Source: an uncultured Pseudoxanthomonas sp. (GTDB lineage: Bacteria; Pseudomonadota; Gammaproteobacteria; Xanthomonadales; Xanthomonadaceae). Taken from it: a stretch of DNA of 35,471 bases. The notes below the pieces were generated by a model. The model was given only the letters and a program-made list of their open reading frames with translations. It made no database searches and was not told where the DNA came from. Below are positions 7,977 to 16,442 of the stretch, piece after piece. The stretch covers positions 1 to 35,471 of the forward strand of contig CAMLGZ010000030.1 in assembly GCA_946479745.1 (NCBI GenBank), given 5' to 3'. The translations under genes and the position numbers were made by a program. Each line of letters opens with the position of its first letter. Positions within the stretch are counted from its first letter, which is position 1.

Positions 7977-8780
7977 TCAACGATCGGGATCGGCGACGAA
8001 TCCGTTGGGAAACGCGCGCGGAGCGGGATCGCGGCGCTCGTAACGCGGGTACTGCCGCGGCATCGCGCCGATGGCGATCAGGCGATGCGCATCGTCGTAG
8101 CGTAGTTCGCTGATCTGCGCCGGGCTGCGGGTGGCGCGTACGAATTGGGTCTGGCCCACCGGCGACCATTCGCGTTGGCCATGTCCAGTGCCCATGCTCT
8201 GGGGCGCAGCGCTGTCGGCGGCCTGCTCGCGCATGCGGCCTTCGGCGGCGGGTGCGGACGCGGATTTGGCTTCGTCGCGCTCGTATCCGCGATCACGCGA
8301 TATTGAAGGCGTCGGCGCGGGGTAATAGCGCGGGCGCGATTCCTGGAACACCGCCACGCCGATCACACCGACGTTGCGCGGGCGTCCGGTGCGGGCCGCA
8401 TAGCTGTCGCCCAGGTCGGTGAAGACGAACTGGGCGATATCGTCCAGCGATTTGCGCCAACCGGCGATCTCGGCGCTTTCCCAGGGTTCGAGCACATAGC
8501 CGGCCTGCGAAGGCGCGGCGGTTTGCCCGGTGACGGCGTTGATGCCGTCCACCGACAACACCACCAGCACGCGTTCACCGGTAGTGTTGGTCAGGCGCAC
8601 GCCGTAGCGGTTGCCGGGCGTGCCGGCCACCCAGGTGTCGCCGCGGTGCGGGTATTGGCGCAACCATTCGCCGGTGTCGCGGTCCACGACAGAGACATCC
8701 ACCAATGGCCTGGCGGAAAGGGGCGTGCAGGCGCCGGTCAGCAACAGCGCCAGCGACATCAGGACAGTCTTGCGGAACAT
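7977..8780 (-). CDS. Conserved hypothetical exported protein, possible lipoprotein
   Basis: A 267-residue protein with an N-terminal hydrophobic signal (residues 5-17) ending in TGAC; Cys18 may be lipidated although Thr at -3 is atypical. Residues about 27-150 form a compact conserved domain (VDVSVVDRDTGEWLRQYPHRGDTWVAG, then NRYGVRLTNTTGERVLVVLSVDGINAVTG) with the look of an immunoglobulin-like beta-sandwich. Residues 150-267 are Pro/Arg/Ala-rich and low in order. No enzymatic motif is seen. It is divergent from trpS across 111 bp. Function unknown. Confidence 0.72.
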   Translation of the reverse strand: MFRKTVLMSLALLLTGACTPLSARPLVDVSVVDRDTGEWLRQYPHRGDTWVAGTPGNRYGVRLTNTTGERVLVVLSVDGINAVTGQTAAPSQAGYVLEPWESAEIAGWRKSLDDIAQFVFTDLGDSYAARTGRPRNVGVIGVAVFQESRPRYYPAPTPSISRDRGYERDEAKSASAPAAEGRMREQAADSAAPQSMGTGHGQREWSPVGQTQFVRATRSPAQISELRYDDAHRLIAIGAMPRQYPRYERRDPAPRAFPNGFVADPDR

Positions 8781-8891
8781 GGTCGTTCTCCTTCGGTAGG
8801 CACAACCACGAACGCTTGGGCATCGAAATCGGGGTTGGCCGGCGGCAGCGGTTAAACTTGGGTTCGTTCAGAACCAGACCCAGCCCAGCGA

Positions 8892-10180
<1,289 letters not shown>

Positions 10181-10181
<1 letters not shown>

Positions 10182-10480
10182 TGCCGTACCTGGCGCTGAT
10201 CCTGTTCCTGCCGTGGTTTCTTTTGCTGGGTTCGCTGTACTGGCTGTTTCCGCGCCAGCCCCGCAATGCGCGCCGCAAAACGTTCGACCTGGCCACGCTG
10301 GGCATCGCATTCGTGCTCAGCTTCATCGGCATGCAATGGGGTTATGCGCTCGGCCTGGCCGATGAGGGCACCGGCGCCATCTGGAAACAGGTGCTGGCCA
10401 CGCTGGTGGCGTACGGCGCGTTCCTGTTCGTGCTGACGTTGGCCATTCCGTTGCGCGGCTGGTGGCTGTCGCGCGGTTGA
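10181..10480 (+). CDS. Small membrane protein coupled to trpS
   Basis: A 99-residue protein with three predicted membrane helices (about residues 4-24, 37-57 and 72-92) and a basic loop RQPRNARRK between the first two. No family was recognised. The ATG overlaps the trpS stop codon by one base, so expression is tied to trpS. The next gene starts 45 bp downstream, after two near-identical 14-bp direct repeats (TTGAACGGGAYCAG). Function unknown. Confidence 0.75.
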
Positions 10481-10524
10481 ACCGCTACTGCGATTGAACG
10501 GGACCAGTTGAACGGGATCAGCGG

Positions 10525-11457
10525 ATGAATCGGCACGGCATCCACACTATCGACACCGCGTTCCAGCGCGAGCATTTCGACGCCGCCTACCTGGTCGTGG
10601 AGAACGGCCGTGGTGCATTCGTCGATTGCGGCACCAATTATTCCGTACCTTTGCTGCTGTCCGCATTGGACGGTGCGGGATTGGCTCCGGCCGACATCGA
10701 CTGGCTGATCGTCACCCATGTGCATCTGGACCACGCCGGCGGCGCAGGGCTATTGATGCAGCAACTGCCGAACGCCCGGCTGGTCGCGCACCCGCGTGCG
10801 GCGCCGCACCTGGTCGATCCTTCCAAGTTGATCGCTGGCGCTACTGCGGTGTACGGCGAGGAAGAAATGCAGCGCAGCTATGGGCAGATCCTGGCGGTCG
10901 ACGAACAACGCGTACAGGTGGTCGAAGACGGGCAGGTCGTTCTGCTGGCCGGCCGTGCGCTGGAGTTCATCGATACTCCCGGGCACGCGCGCCATCACCA
11001 CTGCATCTGGGACGTACGCAGCCGCAGCTGGTTCACCGGCGACACCTTCGGTCTGTCCTATCGAGAGTTGGATAGCGCAAAGGGTGCGTTCGTGATTCCT
11101 ACTTCCACGCCAGTGCAATTCGAACCCGAAGCGCTGAAGGCCAGTATCGCGCGGATGCTGTCGTATTCGCCCGAGGCGATGTATCTGACCCACTACGGGC
11201 GCGTGACCGAGGTGGAAAAGCTTGCGGGCGATCTGGTGGAGCAGATCGACGCTATGGTCGCCATCGGGCGCGAATGCGATGGTCTGCCGGACCGCCATCA
11301 ACGTATCAAGCAGGCACTGGCCGCGCTCTATCTGCGACGAGCGCGAGAGCATGGGTGTCCCTTGGACGATGCAGGTGTGGAGAATGCGTTGCGGATGGAC
11401 ATCGAGCTCAACGCGCAGGGGCTGGCATCGTGGCTGGACCGCGATAAGCGCACGTAG
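10525..11457 (+). CDS. MBL-fold metallo-hydrolase
   Basis: A 310-residue cytoplasmic metallo-beta-lactamase-fold protein with the full motif THVHLDH (His65, His67, Asp69, His70), then DTPGHARHHH near residue 155, FTGDTFG (Asp) near 175 and TQ-less THYGR near 223. This set of ligands fits a glyoxalase-II-like binuclear metal site, but the C-terminal ~85 residues (VEKLAGDLVEQIDAMVAIG onwards) are helical and not those of GloB. The substrate is unknown. It follows trpS and the membrane protein on the same strand and may belong to the same transcript. A GTAG REP doublet lies 16 bp after its stop. Confidence 0.85.
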   Translation: MNRHGIHTIDTAFQREHFDAAYLVVENGRGAFVDCGTNYSVPLLLSALDGAGLAPADIDWLIVTHVHLDHAGGAGLLMQQLPNARLVAHPRAAPHLVDPSKLIAGATAVYGEEEMQRSYGQILAVDEQRVQVVEDGQVVLLAGRALEFIDTPGHARHHHCIWDVRSRSWFTGDTFGLSYRELDSAKGAFVIPTSTPVQFEPEALKASIARMLSYSPEAMYLTHYGRVTEVEKLAGDLVEQIDAMVAIGRECDGLPDRHQRIKQALAALYLRRAREHGCPLDDAGVENALRMDIELNAQGLASWLDRDKRT

Positions 11458-11472
11458 GAGGCGTAAGAGGGC

Positions 11473-11540
11473 GTAGGAGCGACGTAAGTCGCGAATTGGC
11501 GCTCTCTCCTTCAAACAATCGCGACTTACGTCGCTCCTAC
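11473..11540. repeat. GTAG REP doublet (perfect 22-bp inverted repeat)
   Basis: Two perfect 22-bp inverted arms (GTAGGAGCGACGTAAGTCGC... and its complement ending in CTAC) surround a 24-bp spacer. Each arm is itself palindromic around ACGTAAGTCG, the structure of a REP. It lies between convergent genes and may double as a bidirectional terminator. Confidence 0.85.
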
Positions 11541-11559
11541 GCCGTCAACACGTGGGTGG

Positions 11560-11946
11560 TCATTTCCAAACGTTGGGCTTGGCACGCGTCGATTTCTTCG
11601 CCATCGGCACCACACAGAAACGATGGCCGCTGGGGGCTTCCATCACCCACCAGCGGTCGCGCACGAATTCGATGCGCTTGGCGCCCAGTTTCTCCAGTCG
11701 CGTGGCTTCGGCTTCGATGTCGTCGGTTTCGATATCCAGATGCACGCGCGAGGGGTGCGAGACTTTCTGCACTTCGATGTGCAGGCCGCCAGGGCCGTCC
11801 TGCATCGGCGCGTAGATGCCCAGGCCGTCTTCGTCGTAGTCCTGGACTTCCAGGCCCAATGCCTGGCCCCAGAAATCCGCGGATTCGCGCAACGTCCCGT
11901 CCTTGCAGTCGATGATGAAACCGGCGAGTCGGCTGCGATGTGCCAT
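11560..11946 (-). CDS. VOC/glyoxalase superfamily protein
   Basis: A 128-residue single-domain vicinal-oxygen-chelate protein: two beta-alpha-beta-beta-beta modules with SRLAGFIIDCKDGTLRESADFWGQALGLEV at the start, VHLDIETDDIEAEATRLEKLGA in the middle and a closing strand ending HRFCVVP. The metal-ligand pattern is not certain, so it may be an antibiotic-resistance-like or glyoxalase-related protein without known substrate. The ATG at 11946 is used; a longer frame to 12009 would take its N-terminus from the REP doublet at 11967. It sits between two REP doublets. Confidence 0.82.
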   Translation of the reverse strand: MAHRSRLAGFIIDCKDGTLRESADFWGQALGLEVQDYDEDGLGIYAPMQDGPGGLHIEVQKVSHPSRVHLDIETDDIEAEATRLEKLGAKRIEFVRDRWWVMEAPSGHRFCVVPMAKKSTRAKPNVWK

Positions 11947-11966
11947 AAAATTCTCGATGGAGAAAT

Positions 11967-12042
11967 GTAGGAGCGGCCCATGGCCGCGAGCTCTTCTCTC
12001 CGGCGCCACGCCAAAAAGCTCGCGGCCATGGGCCGCTCCTAC
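11967..12042. repeat. GTAG REP doublet
   Basis: Inverted arms GTAGGAGCGGCCCATGGCCG... (from 11967) and the complementary arm ending CTAC at 12042, with AGCTCGCGGCCATGGGCCGC on the right. Each arm has its own inner palindrome around CCATGG. It fills the gap between the VOC gene start and the E2 stop. Confidence 0.85.
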
Positions 12043-12045
12043 GTG

Positions 12046-13398
12046 TTATTGGGGAAGCGCCAGGTCGTCGATCATCGCTTTGAGGAAACGCGCGGCTTCT
12101 CCGCCGGTCGCGGCGCGGTGATCGAAAGTGACCGACAGCGGGATGATCTTGTGCGATTCGAAACCGCCCATGATCGGCATGACCTGGTGGCGCGCGCGGC
12201 CGGCGGCCACGATGGCTACGCAGGGCGGTACTACCACGGGTGTGGCGTAGCGTCCGGCGAACATGCCGAAGTTGGATAGCGAAATGGTGTAGCCGCTCAG
12301 TTCCGAGGCTGCGATGCTGCGGTCTTCCACCTGTGCGCGCAGGCGGTTGACGCCTTCGCGGATGCCGCGCGCGTCCAGGATGTCCGCATTGCGCAGCGCC
12401 GGTACGAACAGACCGTCGTCGGTATCCACCGCGATGCCGATGTCCACCTGCGGATGCAGGGTGCGGTTGAGTTTTTCACCGTCGAACCACGCGTTCAACG
12501 CCGGCACCGCTTTGCAGGCGCGTACGATGGAGCGGATCAGGCGAACGGTGACGTCGTTGCCGGGGGTCCAGGCGTGCACGTCGGCATCGTCGTTGAGCGT
12601 GGTGGCCACGACCTTGGCGTGCGCGTCTGCCATCACTCGGGCCATGTTGCGGCGCACGCCCTTCAGTTGCTCCGGTTGTCCGCTGACCGAGACGCCGGGC
12701 GGTTGCGTGCGCATGGGTTTTCCGGAAGCGGAGACGGTAGTGCGCTCGCGATTTTCCTGTAGGAGCGCGCCCTGCGCGCGACCGGCCGATACAGGTGAAG
12801 CTTCGTCGCGGGCAGGGCCCGCTCCTACAAGACCGTCGGCGACGGCTTGTTTCACGTCGTTGGCCGTGACTGTGTTGTCGGCGCCAGTGGCGCGTACGCG
12901 GGTCAGGTCCACGCCCAATTTCTTCGCCAGCGCTCGCACTGCCGGCATGGCGCGCACGCCACCGACGGCTACGGCCTGCTCCTGGTGCACGGCATTGGAG
13001 CTCTGCATCGCGCCGACCACGGTGCCGGCGTCGTCGCGTTCGTTCTCGGTTTCTACTTTCGCCGCAGGTGCTTCGGCTTTGGCCGGTACGGGCGCATGTC
13101 CGCTTCCGTGCGCATGCCCGGTGTCCTGCCCGTCTGCGCGTTGCGGCAGGTTGGGGTCGGGCTGGAATTCAGCCAGCATCGCGCCGGTCACCACGATGTC
13201 GCCGGCGTTGCCCGCCAATTTCAACACCTTGCCTGAGACTGGAGACGGAACTTCCACTACCGCCTTGGCCGTTTCCATCGACACCAGCGGTTCGTCCAGG
13301 CGGATCGTGTCGCCTTCCTTGACGAACCACTCGACGATGGTGGCGTCGGGCAGGCCTTCGCCCAGATCGGGAAGATTGAAAGTCTTGCTGTCGCTCAT
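12046..13398 (-). CDS. 2-oxoacid dehydrogenase E2 (dihydrolipoyl acyltransferase)
   Basis: A 450-residue E2 subunit. An N-terminal lipoyl domain (residues 3-78, lipoylated Lys45 in METAKAVVEV) is followed by an Ala/His-rich linker (80-145), a peripheral E3/E1-binding domain (149-187, RAMPAVRALAKKLGVDL...DVKQAVAD), a second linker (188-250) and the catalytic acyltransferase domain (about 250-450) with active-site His427 in FDHRAATGGE. Thr replaces the Asp of the more usual DHRxxDG, a variant I recall from other E2 subgroups. Residues about 190-213 are encoded by a REP doublet. It transfers acyl groups to CoA in a branched-chain oxoacid (bkd) or pyruvate-type complex. No E3 gene is in the operon. 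The start at 13398 is used; a TTG frame to 13461 begins in a repeat. Confidence 0.9.
   Translation of the reverse strand: MSDSKTFNLPDLGEGLPDATIVEWFVKEGDTIRLDEPLVSMETAKAVVEVPSPVSGKVLKLAGNAGDIVVTGAMLAEFQPDPNLPQRADGQDTGHAHGSGHAPVPAKAEAPAAKVETENERDDAGTVVGAMQSSNAVHQEQAVAVGGVRAMPAVRALAKKLGVDLTRVRATGADNTVTANDVKQAVADGLVGAGPARDEASPVSAGRAQGALLQENRERTTVSASGKPMRTQPPGVSVSGQPEQLKGVRRNMARVMADAHAKVVATTLNDDADVHAWTPGNDVTVRLIRSIVRACKAVPALNAWFDGEKLNRTLHPQVDIGIAVDTDDGLFVPALRNADILDARGIREGVNRLRAQVEDRSIAASELSGYTISLSNFGMFAGRYATPVVVPPCVAIVAAGRARHQVMPIMGGFESHKIIPLSVTFDHRAATGGEAARFLKAMIDDLALPQ
12759..12830. repeat. GTAG REP doublet inside the E2 coding sequence
   Basis: TGTAGGAGCGCGCCCTGCGC at 12759 and an inverted partner ending GGGCCCGCTCCTACA near 12829 face each other. 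The unit is of the same family as the intergenic ones but lies in an open reading frame, adding about 24 residues (LVGAGPARDEASPVSAGRAQ followed by GALL) to the linker between the E3-binding and catalytic domains, without a stop codon or frameshift. Confidence 0.85.
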
Positions 13399-13424
13399 GG
13401 AAATTCCAGGTTGAGTTGTTTGCC

Positions 13425-13495
13425 TTGTAGAGCCGAGCTTGCTCGGCTGCTCTTGATTCAAAGCAAAGAGCAGCCGAGCAAGCTCGGCTCTACAA
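13425..13495. repeat. GTAG REP doublet (GTAGAGCCGAGC family)
   Basis: Inverted arms TTGTAGAGCCGAGCTTGCTC and complement, ending CTACAA, with a 13-15 bp centre. It is the same family as 23405-23474 and the single copy at 31547. It lies within the oxoacid dehydrogenase operon, between the SH3-protein gene and E2, where it may lower downstream expression or stabilise the upstream mRNA. Confidence 0.9.
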
Positions 13496-13500
13496 AAAGG

Positions 13501-13854
13501 TCAGGTGGGTTCGTTGTCGATCAGTTCTATGGCACGCGCCGGTATCCAGCCGCTTTCGCCGTTCGCGTTTTCCGCCCACCACCAGCCTTCCTGCTGGTAA
13601 TGGACGATGATCGATTCGCCGATCCGGGTCGCCAGCTCACGCGTATCGTAGTCGCCCAGCGCGGTGGCCGCGCCGGTGTCGCGGTCGAACAATGCCGCGG
13701 GTATCCAGCCGCCCAGACCTTGCGCCAGCGTGGCCCAGACGAATTGCGGCCAGTCGCTGTCGCGTTCGCCCAGAGTGACCGAGTCGCCGGCCGAAACCCG
13801 GATCGCGGGACGGTCCGGTGAACGGTGTTCGGCGATGACGCGCGCGCGTTGCAT
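13501..13854 (-). CDS. Tandem SH3-like domain protein in oxoacid dehydrogenase operon
   Basis: A 117-residue cytoplasmic protein made of two SH3-like modules. The first, about residues 3-52, has VSAGDSVTLGERDSDWPQFVWA and GLGGWIPAALF; the second, about 58-110, has YDTRELATRIGESIIVHYQQE, GWWWAENANGESGWIPARAIEL. The ALYDY-like opening, WW and GWIP features are those of variant (bacterial/eukaryote-like) SH3 folds. The ATG overlaps the E1beta stop codon by one base (TGATG), so it is translated with E1beta and is likely to interact with the complex. No catalytic motif is present. The role is unknown; a scaffold or regulator of the dehydrogenase is an inference from position. A much longer frame reading into E1beta in another phase is an artefact. 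Confidence 0.78.
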   Translation of the reverse strand: MQRARVIAEHRSPDRPAIRVSAGDSVTLGERDSDWPQFVWATLAQGLGGWIPAALFDRDTGAATALGDYDTRELATRIGESIIVHYQQEGWWWAENANGESGWIPARAIELIDNEPT

Positions 13855-14903
13855 CAGCCGGCGGCCAGCACGCGTTTTGCCGCGGCGACGATCTTGTCGA
13901 CGCTGGGCAGATATTTCATTTCCAGGCGGAACAGCGGGATATGCGTGTCGGGGCCGGTGACGCGCTCCACCGGCGCCAGCAGGTCGTACATCGACTGTTC
14001 GGCCAGGCGCGCGGCGATCTCCGCGCCGAAACCCGCCGTGCGCGGCGCTTCGTGCACGATCACGCAGCGCCCGGTCTTGCTGACCGATTCGGCGATGGTG
14101 TCGAAGTCCAGCGGCTTCAGCGTGGCCACGTCGATCACTTCTGCGCTGATGCCGTCTTTGGCCAGCGCGTCGGCGGCTTCCAGCGTTTCCTTCACTTGCG
14201 CACCCCAGGTCACCAGGGTCACGTCGCTGCCGTCGCGCAGCACGAAGCACACATCCAGCGGCAACGCTTCGCCATCGTCGACCACCAGTTCCTTGTACTG
14301 GCGGTAGATGCGCTTGGGCTCCATGTAGATCACCGGGTCCGGGTCGCGGATCGCGGCCAGCAGCAGGCCGTACGCGCGCTGCGGCGAGGACGGCATGACC
14401 ACGCGCAAACCGGGGACATTGGTGAAGATGGATTCGTTGGCTTCGGAATGGTGTTCCGGCGCGCGGATGCCGCCGCCCCACGGCACGCGCAGCACCATCG
14501 GGCAGTGCAGGCGGCCGCGCGTGCGGTAACGCATGCGCGCGGCGTGGCAGATCAGGTGATCGACCATGGGATAGACGAAGCCGTCGAACTGCGCCTCGGC
14601 CACCGGCTTCATGCCCATCGCGGCCATGCCCACGCTGAGACCGGCGATGGTGGTTTCGTCCAGCGGCGTATCCAGGATACGGTCGGAACCGAAACGCTGT
14701 TGCAGACCAGCTGTGGCGCGGAACACGCCGCCGTTCACGCCCACGTCCTCGCCCAGCACCACTACCGATTCGTCGTGGGCGATTTCCCAGGCCAGGGCTT
14801 GGGTGATGGCTTCAATGAGAGTGATCGGCAGGGAGGCCTTCGCGGCCTGTCCGACGGAAGTTTCAGTCGCAGCGGTCACGGTCTTGGCAACTTCGACGTT
14901 CAT
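13854..14903 (-). CDS. 2-oxoacid dehydrogenase E1 beta subunit
   Basis: A 349-residue transketolase-like beta subunit that pairs with E1alpha to decarboxylate a 2-oxoacid using thiamine diphosphate and to acylate the E2 lipoyl group. Family landmarks include VVLGEDVGVNGGVFRATAGL near residue 47, DTPLDETTIAGLSVGMAAMG near 78, GGGIRAPEHHSE near 143 and the transketolase C-terminal domain (VTLVTWGAQV...). The N-terminal ~20 residues are a variable extension. It overlaps E1alpha by 4 bp (ATGA) and the SH3 gene by 1 bp. Sequence features fit the branched-chain or acetoin/pyruvate alpha2beta2 type; the substrate is not decided by motifs. Confidence 0.92.
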   Translation of the reverse strand: MNVEVAKTVTAATETSVGQAAKASLPITLIEAITQALAWEIAHDESVVVLGEDVGVNGGVFRATAGLQQRFGSDRILDTPLDETTIAGLSVGMAAMGMKPVAEAQFDGFVYPMVDHLICHAARMRYRTRGRLHCPMVLRVPWGGGIRAPEHHSEANESIFTNVPGLRVVMPSSPQRAYGLLLAAIRDPDPVIYMEPKRIYRQYKELVVDDGEALPLDVCFVLRDGSDVTLVTWGAQVKETLEAADALAKDGISAEVIDVATLKPLDFDTIAESVSKTGRCVIVHEAPRTAGFGAEIAARLAEQSMYDLLAPVERVTGPDTHIPLFRLEMKYLPSVDKIVAAAKRVLAAG

Positions 14904-16006
14904 GGGCGGGGCTCCCGTACCGAGTGATCCCGTGCGGCATTTTCCGCAGCCATAGCGGCGGCGCGCTGGGCCAGCAATTCCGGCGGCGGATCGGCGTAGA
15001 GATAATCGAACATCGCTTCCACCGGCTGCACCGGCGTTTCCAGGTAAGCGTTGACTTCAATGTCGACCAGACGCCCGCATTCTTCCTTCCATGCGGCCTC
15101 TTCGGCTTCGCTCCACAGTTTCTGCGCGGTCAGCCAGGTGCGCAGACGGGTGACGGGGTCGCGTTCCCAGGCCGACTTCACTTCCGCATCGTCGCGGTAG
15201 CGGCGCGCGTCGTCGGCGGTGGTGTGGTCGCCCAGGCGGTAGGTGACGAATTCCAGCACGCTGGTGCCCTGGCCGCTGCGTGCGCGCTCGGTGGCGATGC
15301 GCATGGCTTCCAGCACCGCGATCAGATCGTTGCCGTCCACCTGCAGGCAGAAGGCGCCGCCGGCGATGCCCTTCTGCGCCAACGTCTGCGCGCCGGTCTG
15401 CGCCGAGCGCGGCACCGAGATTGCCCAGCCGTTGTTGATCACGCACAGCACCAACGGCAATTGATATGCGCCGCCGGAGTTGAGCGCGGCGTAGAAATCG
15501 GTCTTGGAAGAACCGCCATCGCCGCAGGTGCTGACCGCGACGCGCGGTTCGCCGCGCAGCTTGAACGCCAGCGCCGCGCCGGCCGCATGCAGGCATTGGG
15601 TGGAAATGGGCACGCACCAGGCGAAATCGTGGCGCGGCACCGCGAAATCGTTGCCGCGTTCGTCGCCGCCCCAGTACAGCAACACTTCGCGCGGGCGCAC
15701 GCCGCGCATGAACTGCGCGCCGTATTCGCGATAGCTCGGCGCAAAGGTGTCTTCCGGACGCGTCGAAGCGCCGATGCCCACGTGGGTGGCTTCATGGCCC
15801 AGGCAGGAGGCGTAAGTGCCCAGCTTGCCGGTGCGCTGCAAGGCCACCGACTTGGTGTCGAAGGTGCGCACGAACAGCATTTGCTTGAACAGTTCCTTCA
15901 GCCGCTGCGTGTCGCGCGCAGCCTCGGGCAGGTCGTCGCGGACGAGTTTGCCGTCCGGGCCCAGGTATTGCAGGTATTCGATTTCGAATTTCGCGGCGAG
16001 GGTCAT
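14900..16006 (-). CDS. 2-oxoacid dehydrogenase E1 alpha subunit
   Basis: A 368-residue thiamine-diphosphate-dependent alpha subunit. The ThDP motif begins at STCGDGGSSKTDFYAALNSG and ends at the Asn-Asn of CVINNGWAIS; the phosphorylation-loop region RLGDHTTADDARRY is typical of branched-chain oxoacid dehydrogenase E1alpha. In xanthomonads such a complex can supply branched acyl-CoA primers for iso/anteiso fatty acids, which makes BCKDH the preferred reading, with pyruvate as the alternative. The ATG at 16006 is chosen; a TTG at 16039 would add 11 unsupported residues. It is the first gene of a four-gene operon (E1alpha, E1beta, SH3 protein, E2) preceded by a repeat-rich 436-bp gap. Confidence 0.92.
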   Translation of the reverse strand: MTLAAKFEIEYLQYLGPDGKLVRDDLPEAARDTQRLKELFKQMLFVRTFDTKSVALQRTGKLGTYASCLGHEATHVGIGASTRPEDTFAPSYREYGAQFMRGVRPREVLLYWGGDERGNDFAVPRHDFAWCVPISTQCLHAAGAALAFKLRGEPRVAVSTCGDGGSSKTDFYAALNSGGAYQLPLVLCVINNGWAISVPRSAQTGAQTLAQKGIAGGAFCLQVDGNDLIAVLEAMRIATERARSGQGTSVLEFVTYRLGDHTTADDARRYRDDAEVKSAWERDPVTRLRTWLTAQKLWSEAEEAAWKEECGRLVDIEVNAYLETPVQPVEAMFDYLYADPPPELLAQRAAAMAAENAARDHSVREPRP

Positions 16007-16160
16007 CGCGTGTCGGGTTCCTGTTGCAAGTGAAACCAATGATAAGTGGCGCCATGTTAAGGAACCGGGGTTTCAAAACCGTCGTGCAGCGCAGCAATAC
16101 GCAGGGCAACGGCGATGGTTCACAAAAAATGGGTGTCCGCAATCCAGTGTTGAACTGCGC

Positions 16161-16356
16161 CCTTCTCCCGCTAGCGGGAGAAGGTGGCCGACAGGCCGGA
16201 TGAGGGGTGGTGAGCCGCCAATAGTTCGACTTATGCACATGCGCCATTGCGAAAAGTCTAGAGCCGAACGCTCGACACCTTCTTGATACGTCGAGTGAGT
16301 CGGCTCCGGCTTTCCCTCACCCGCCTTCGGCACCCTCTCCCGCTAGCGGGAGAGGG
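16161..16356. repeat. Inverted pair of hairpin-plus-tail repeats, no gene inside
   Basis: Left unit: perfect palindrome CCTTCTCCCGCTAGCGGGAG... (16161-16184) followed by GTGGCCGACAGGCCGGATGA... Right unit, reversed: palindrome at 16333-16356 with the same CTCCCGCTAGCGGGAG core and a tail complementary to GTGCCGAAGGCGGGTGAGGG. Both tails end in a TGAGGG sequence. The ~130-bp interior has no coding potential. It shares its design with the repeats flanking the DUF559 gene. Confidence 0.8.
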
Positions 16357-16389
16357 GCGTGGCAGCACTTTTTAGCGCAAACCCAGACG

Positions 16390-16417
16390 AAAAAAAGACG
16401 CGGCCGAAGCCGCGTCT
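16390..16417 (-). terminator. Rho-independent terminator of the nuclease gene
   Basis: On the minus strand a 9-bp GC-rich stem (AGACGCGGC / GCCGCGTCT) closes on TTCG and is followed by seven T residues. It lies 26 bp after the nuclease stop codon. Confidence 0.9.
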
Positions 16418-16442
16418 CTGGTTGTAACCGTTTGCGTCAAGC

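Larger units (their letters stand above)
16007..16442. other. 436-bp repeat-rich intergenic region
   Basis: This gap upstream of the E1alpha gene contains no plausible gene. It holds an inverted pair of hairpin elements (16161-16356) and the terminator of the minus-strand nuclease gene (16390-16417). The first ~150 bp should contain the operon promoter, but no convincing -35/-10 pair was identified. Confidence 0.6.

Noticed and set aside
13399..13461. Upstream TTG start for E2 adding 21 residues
   Set aside because: The extension is read from the REP doublet at 13425-13495; the lipoyl domain starts normally from the ATG at 13398.
13501..14481. 326-codon frame extending the SH3 protein upstream
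   Set aside because: The upstream two thirds lie in E1beta in another phase and are Arg-rich noise; the real start is the ATG at 13854 that overlaps the E1beta stop.
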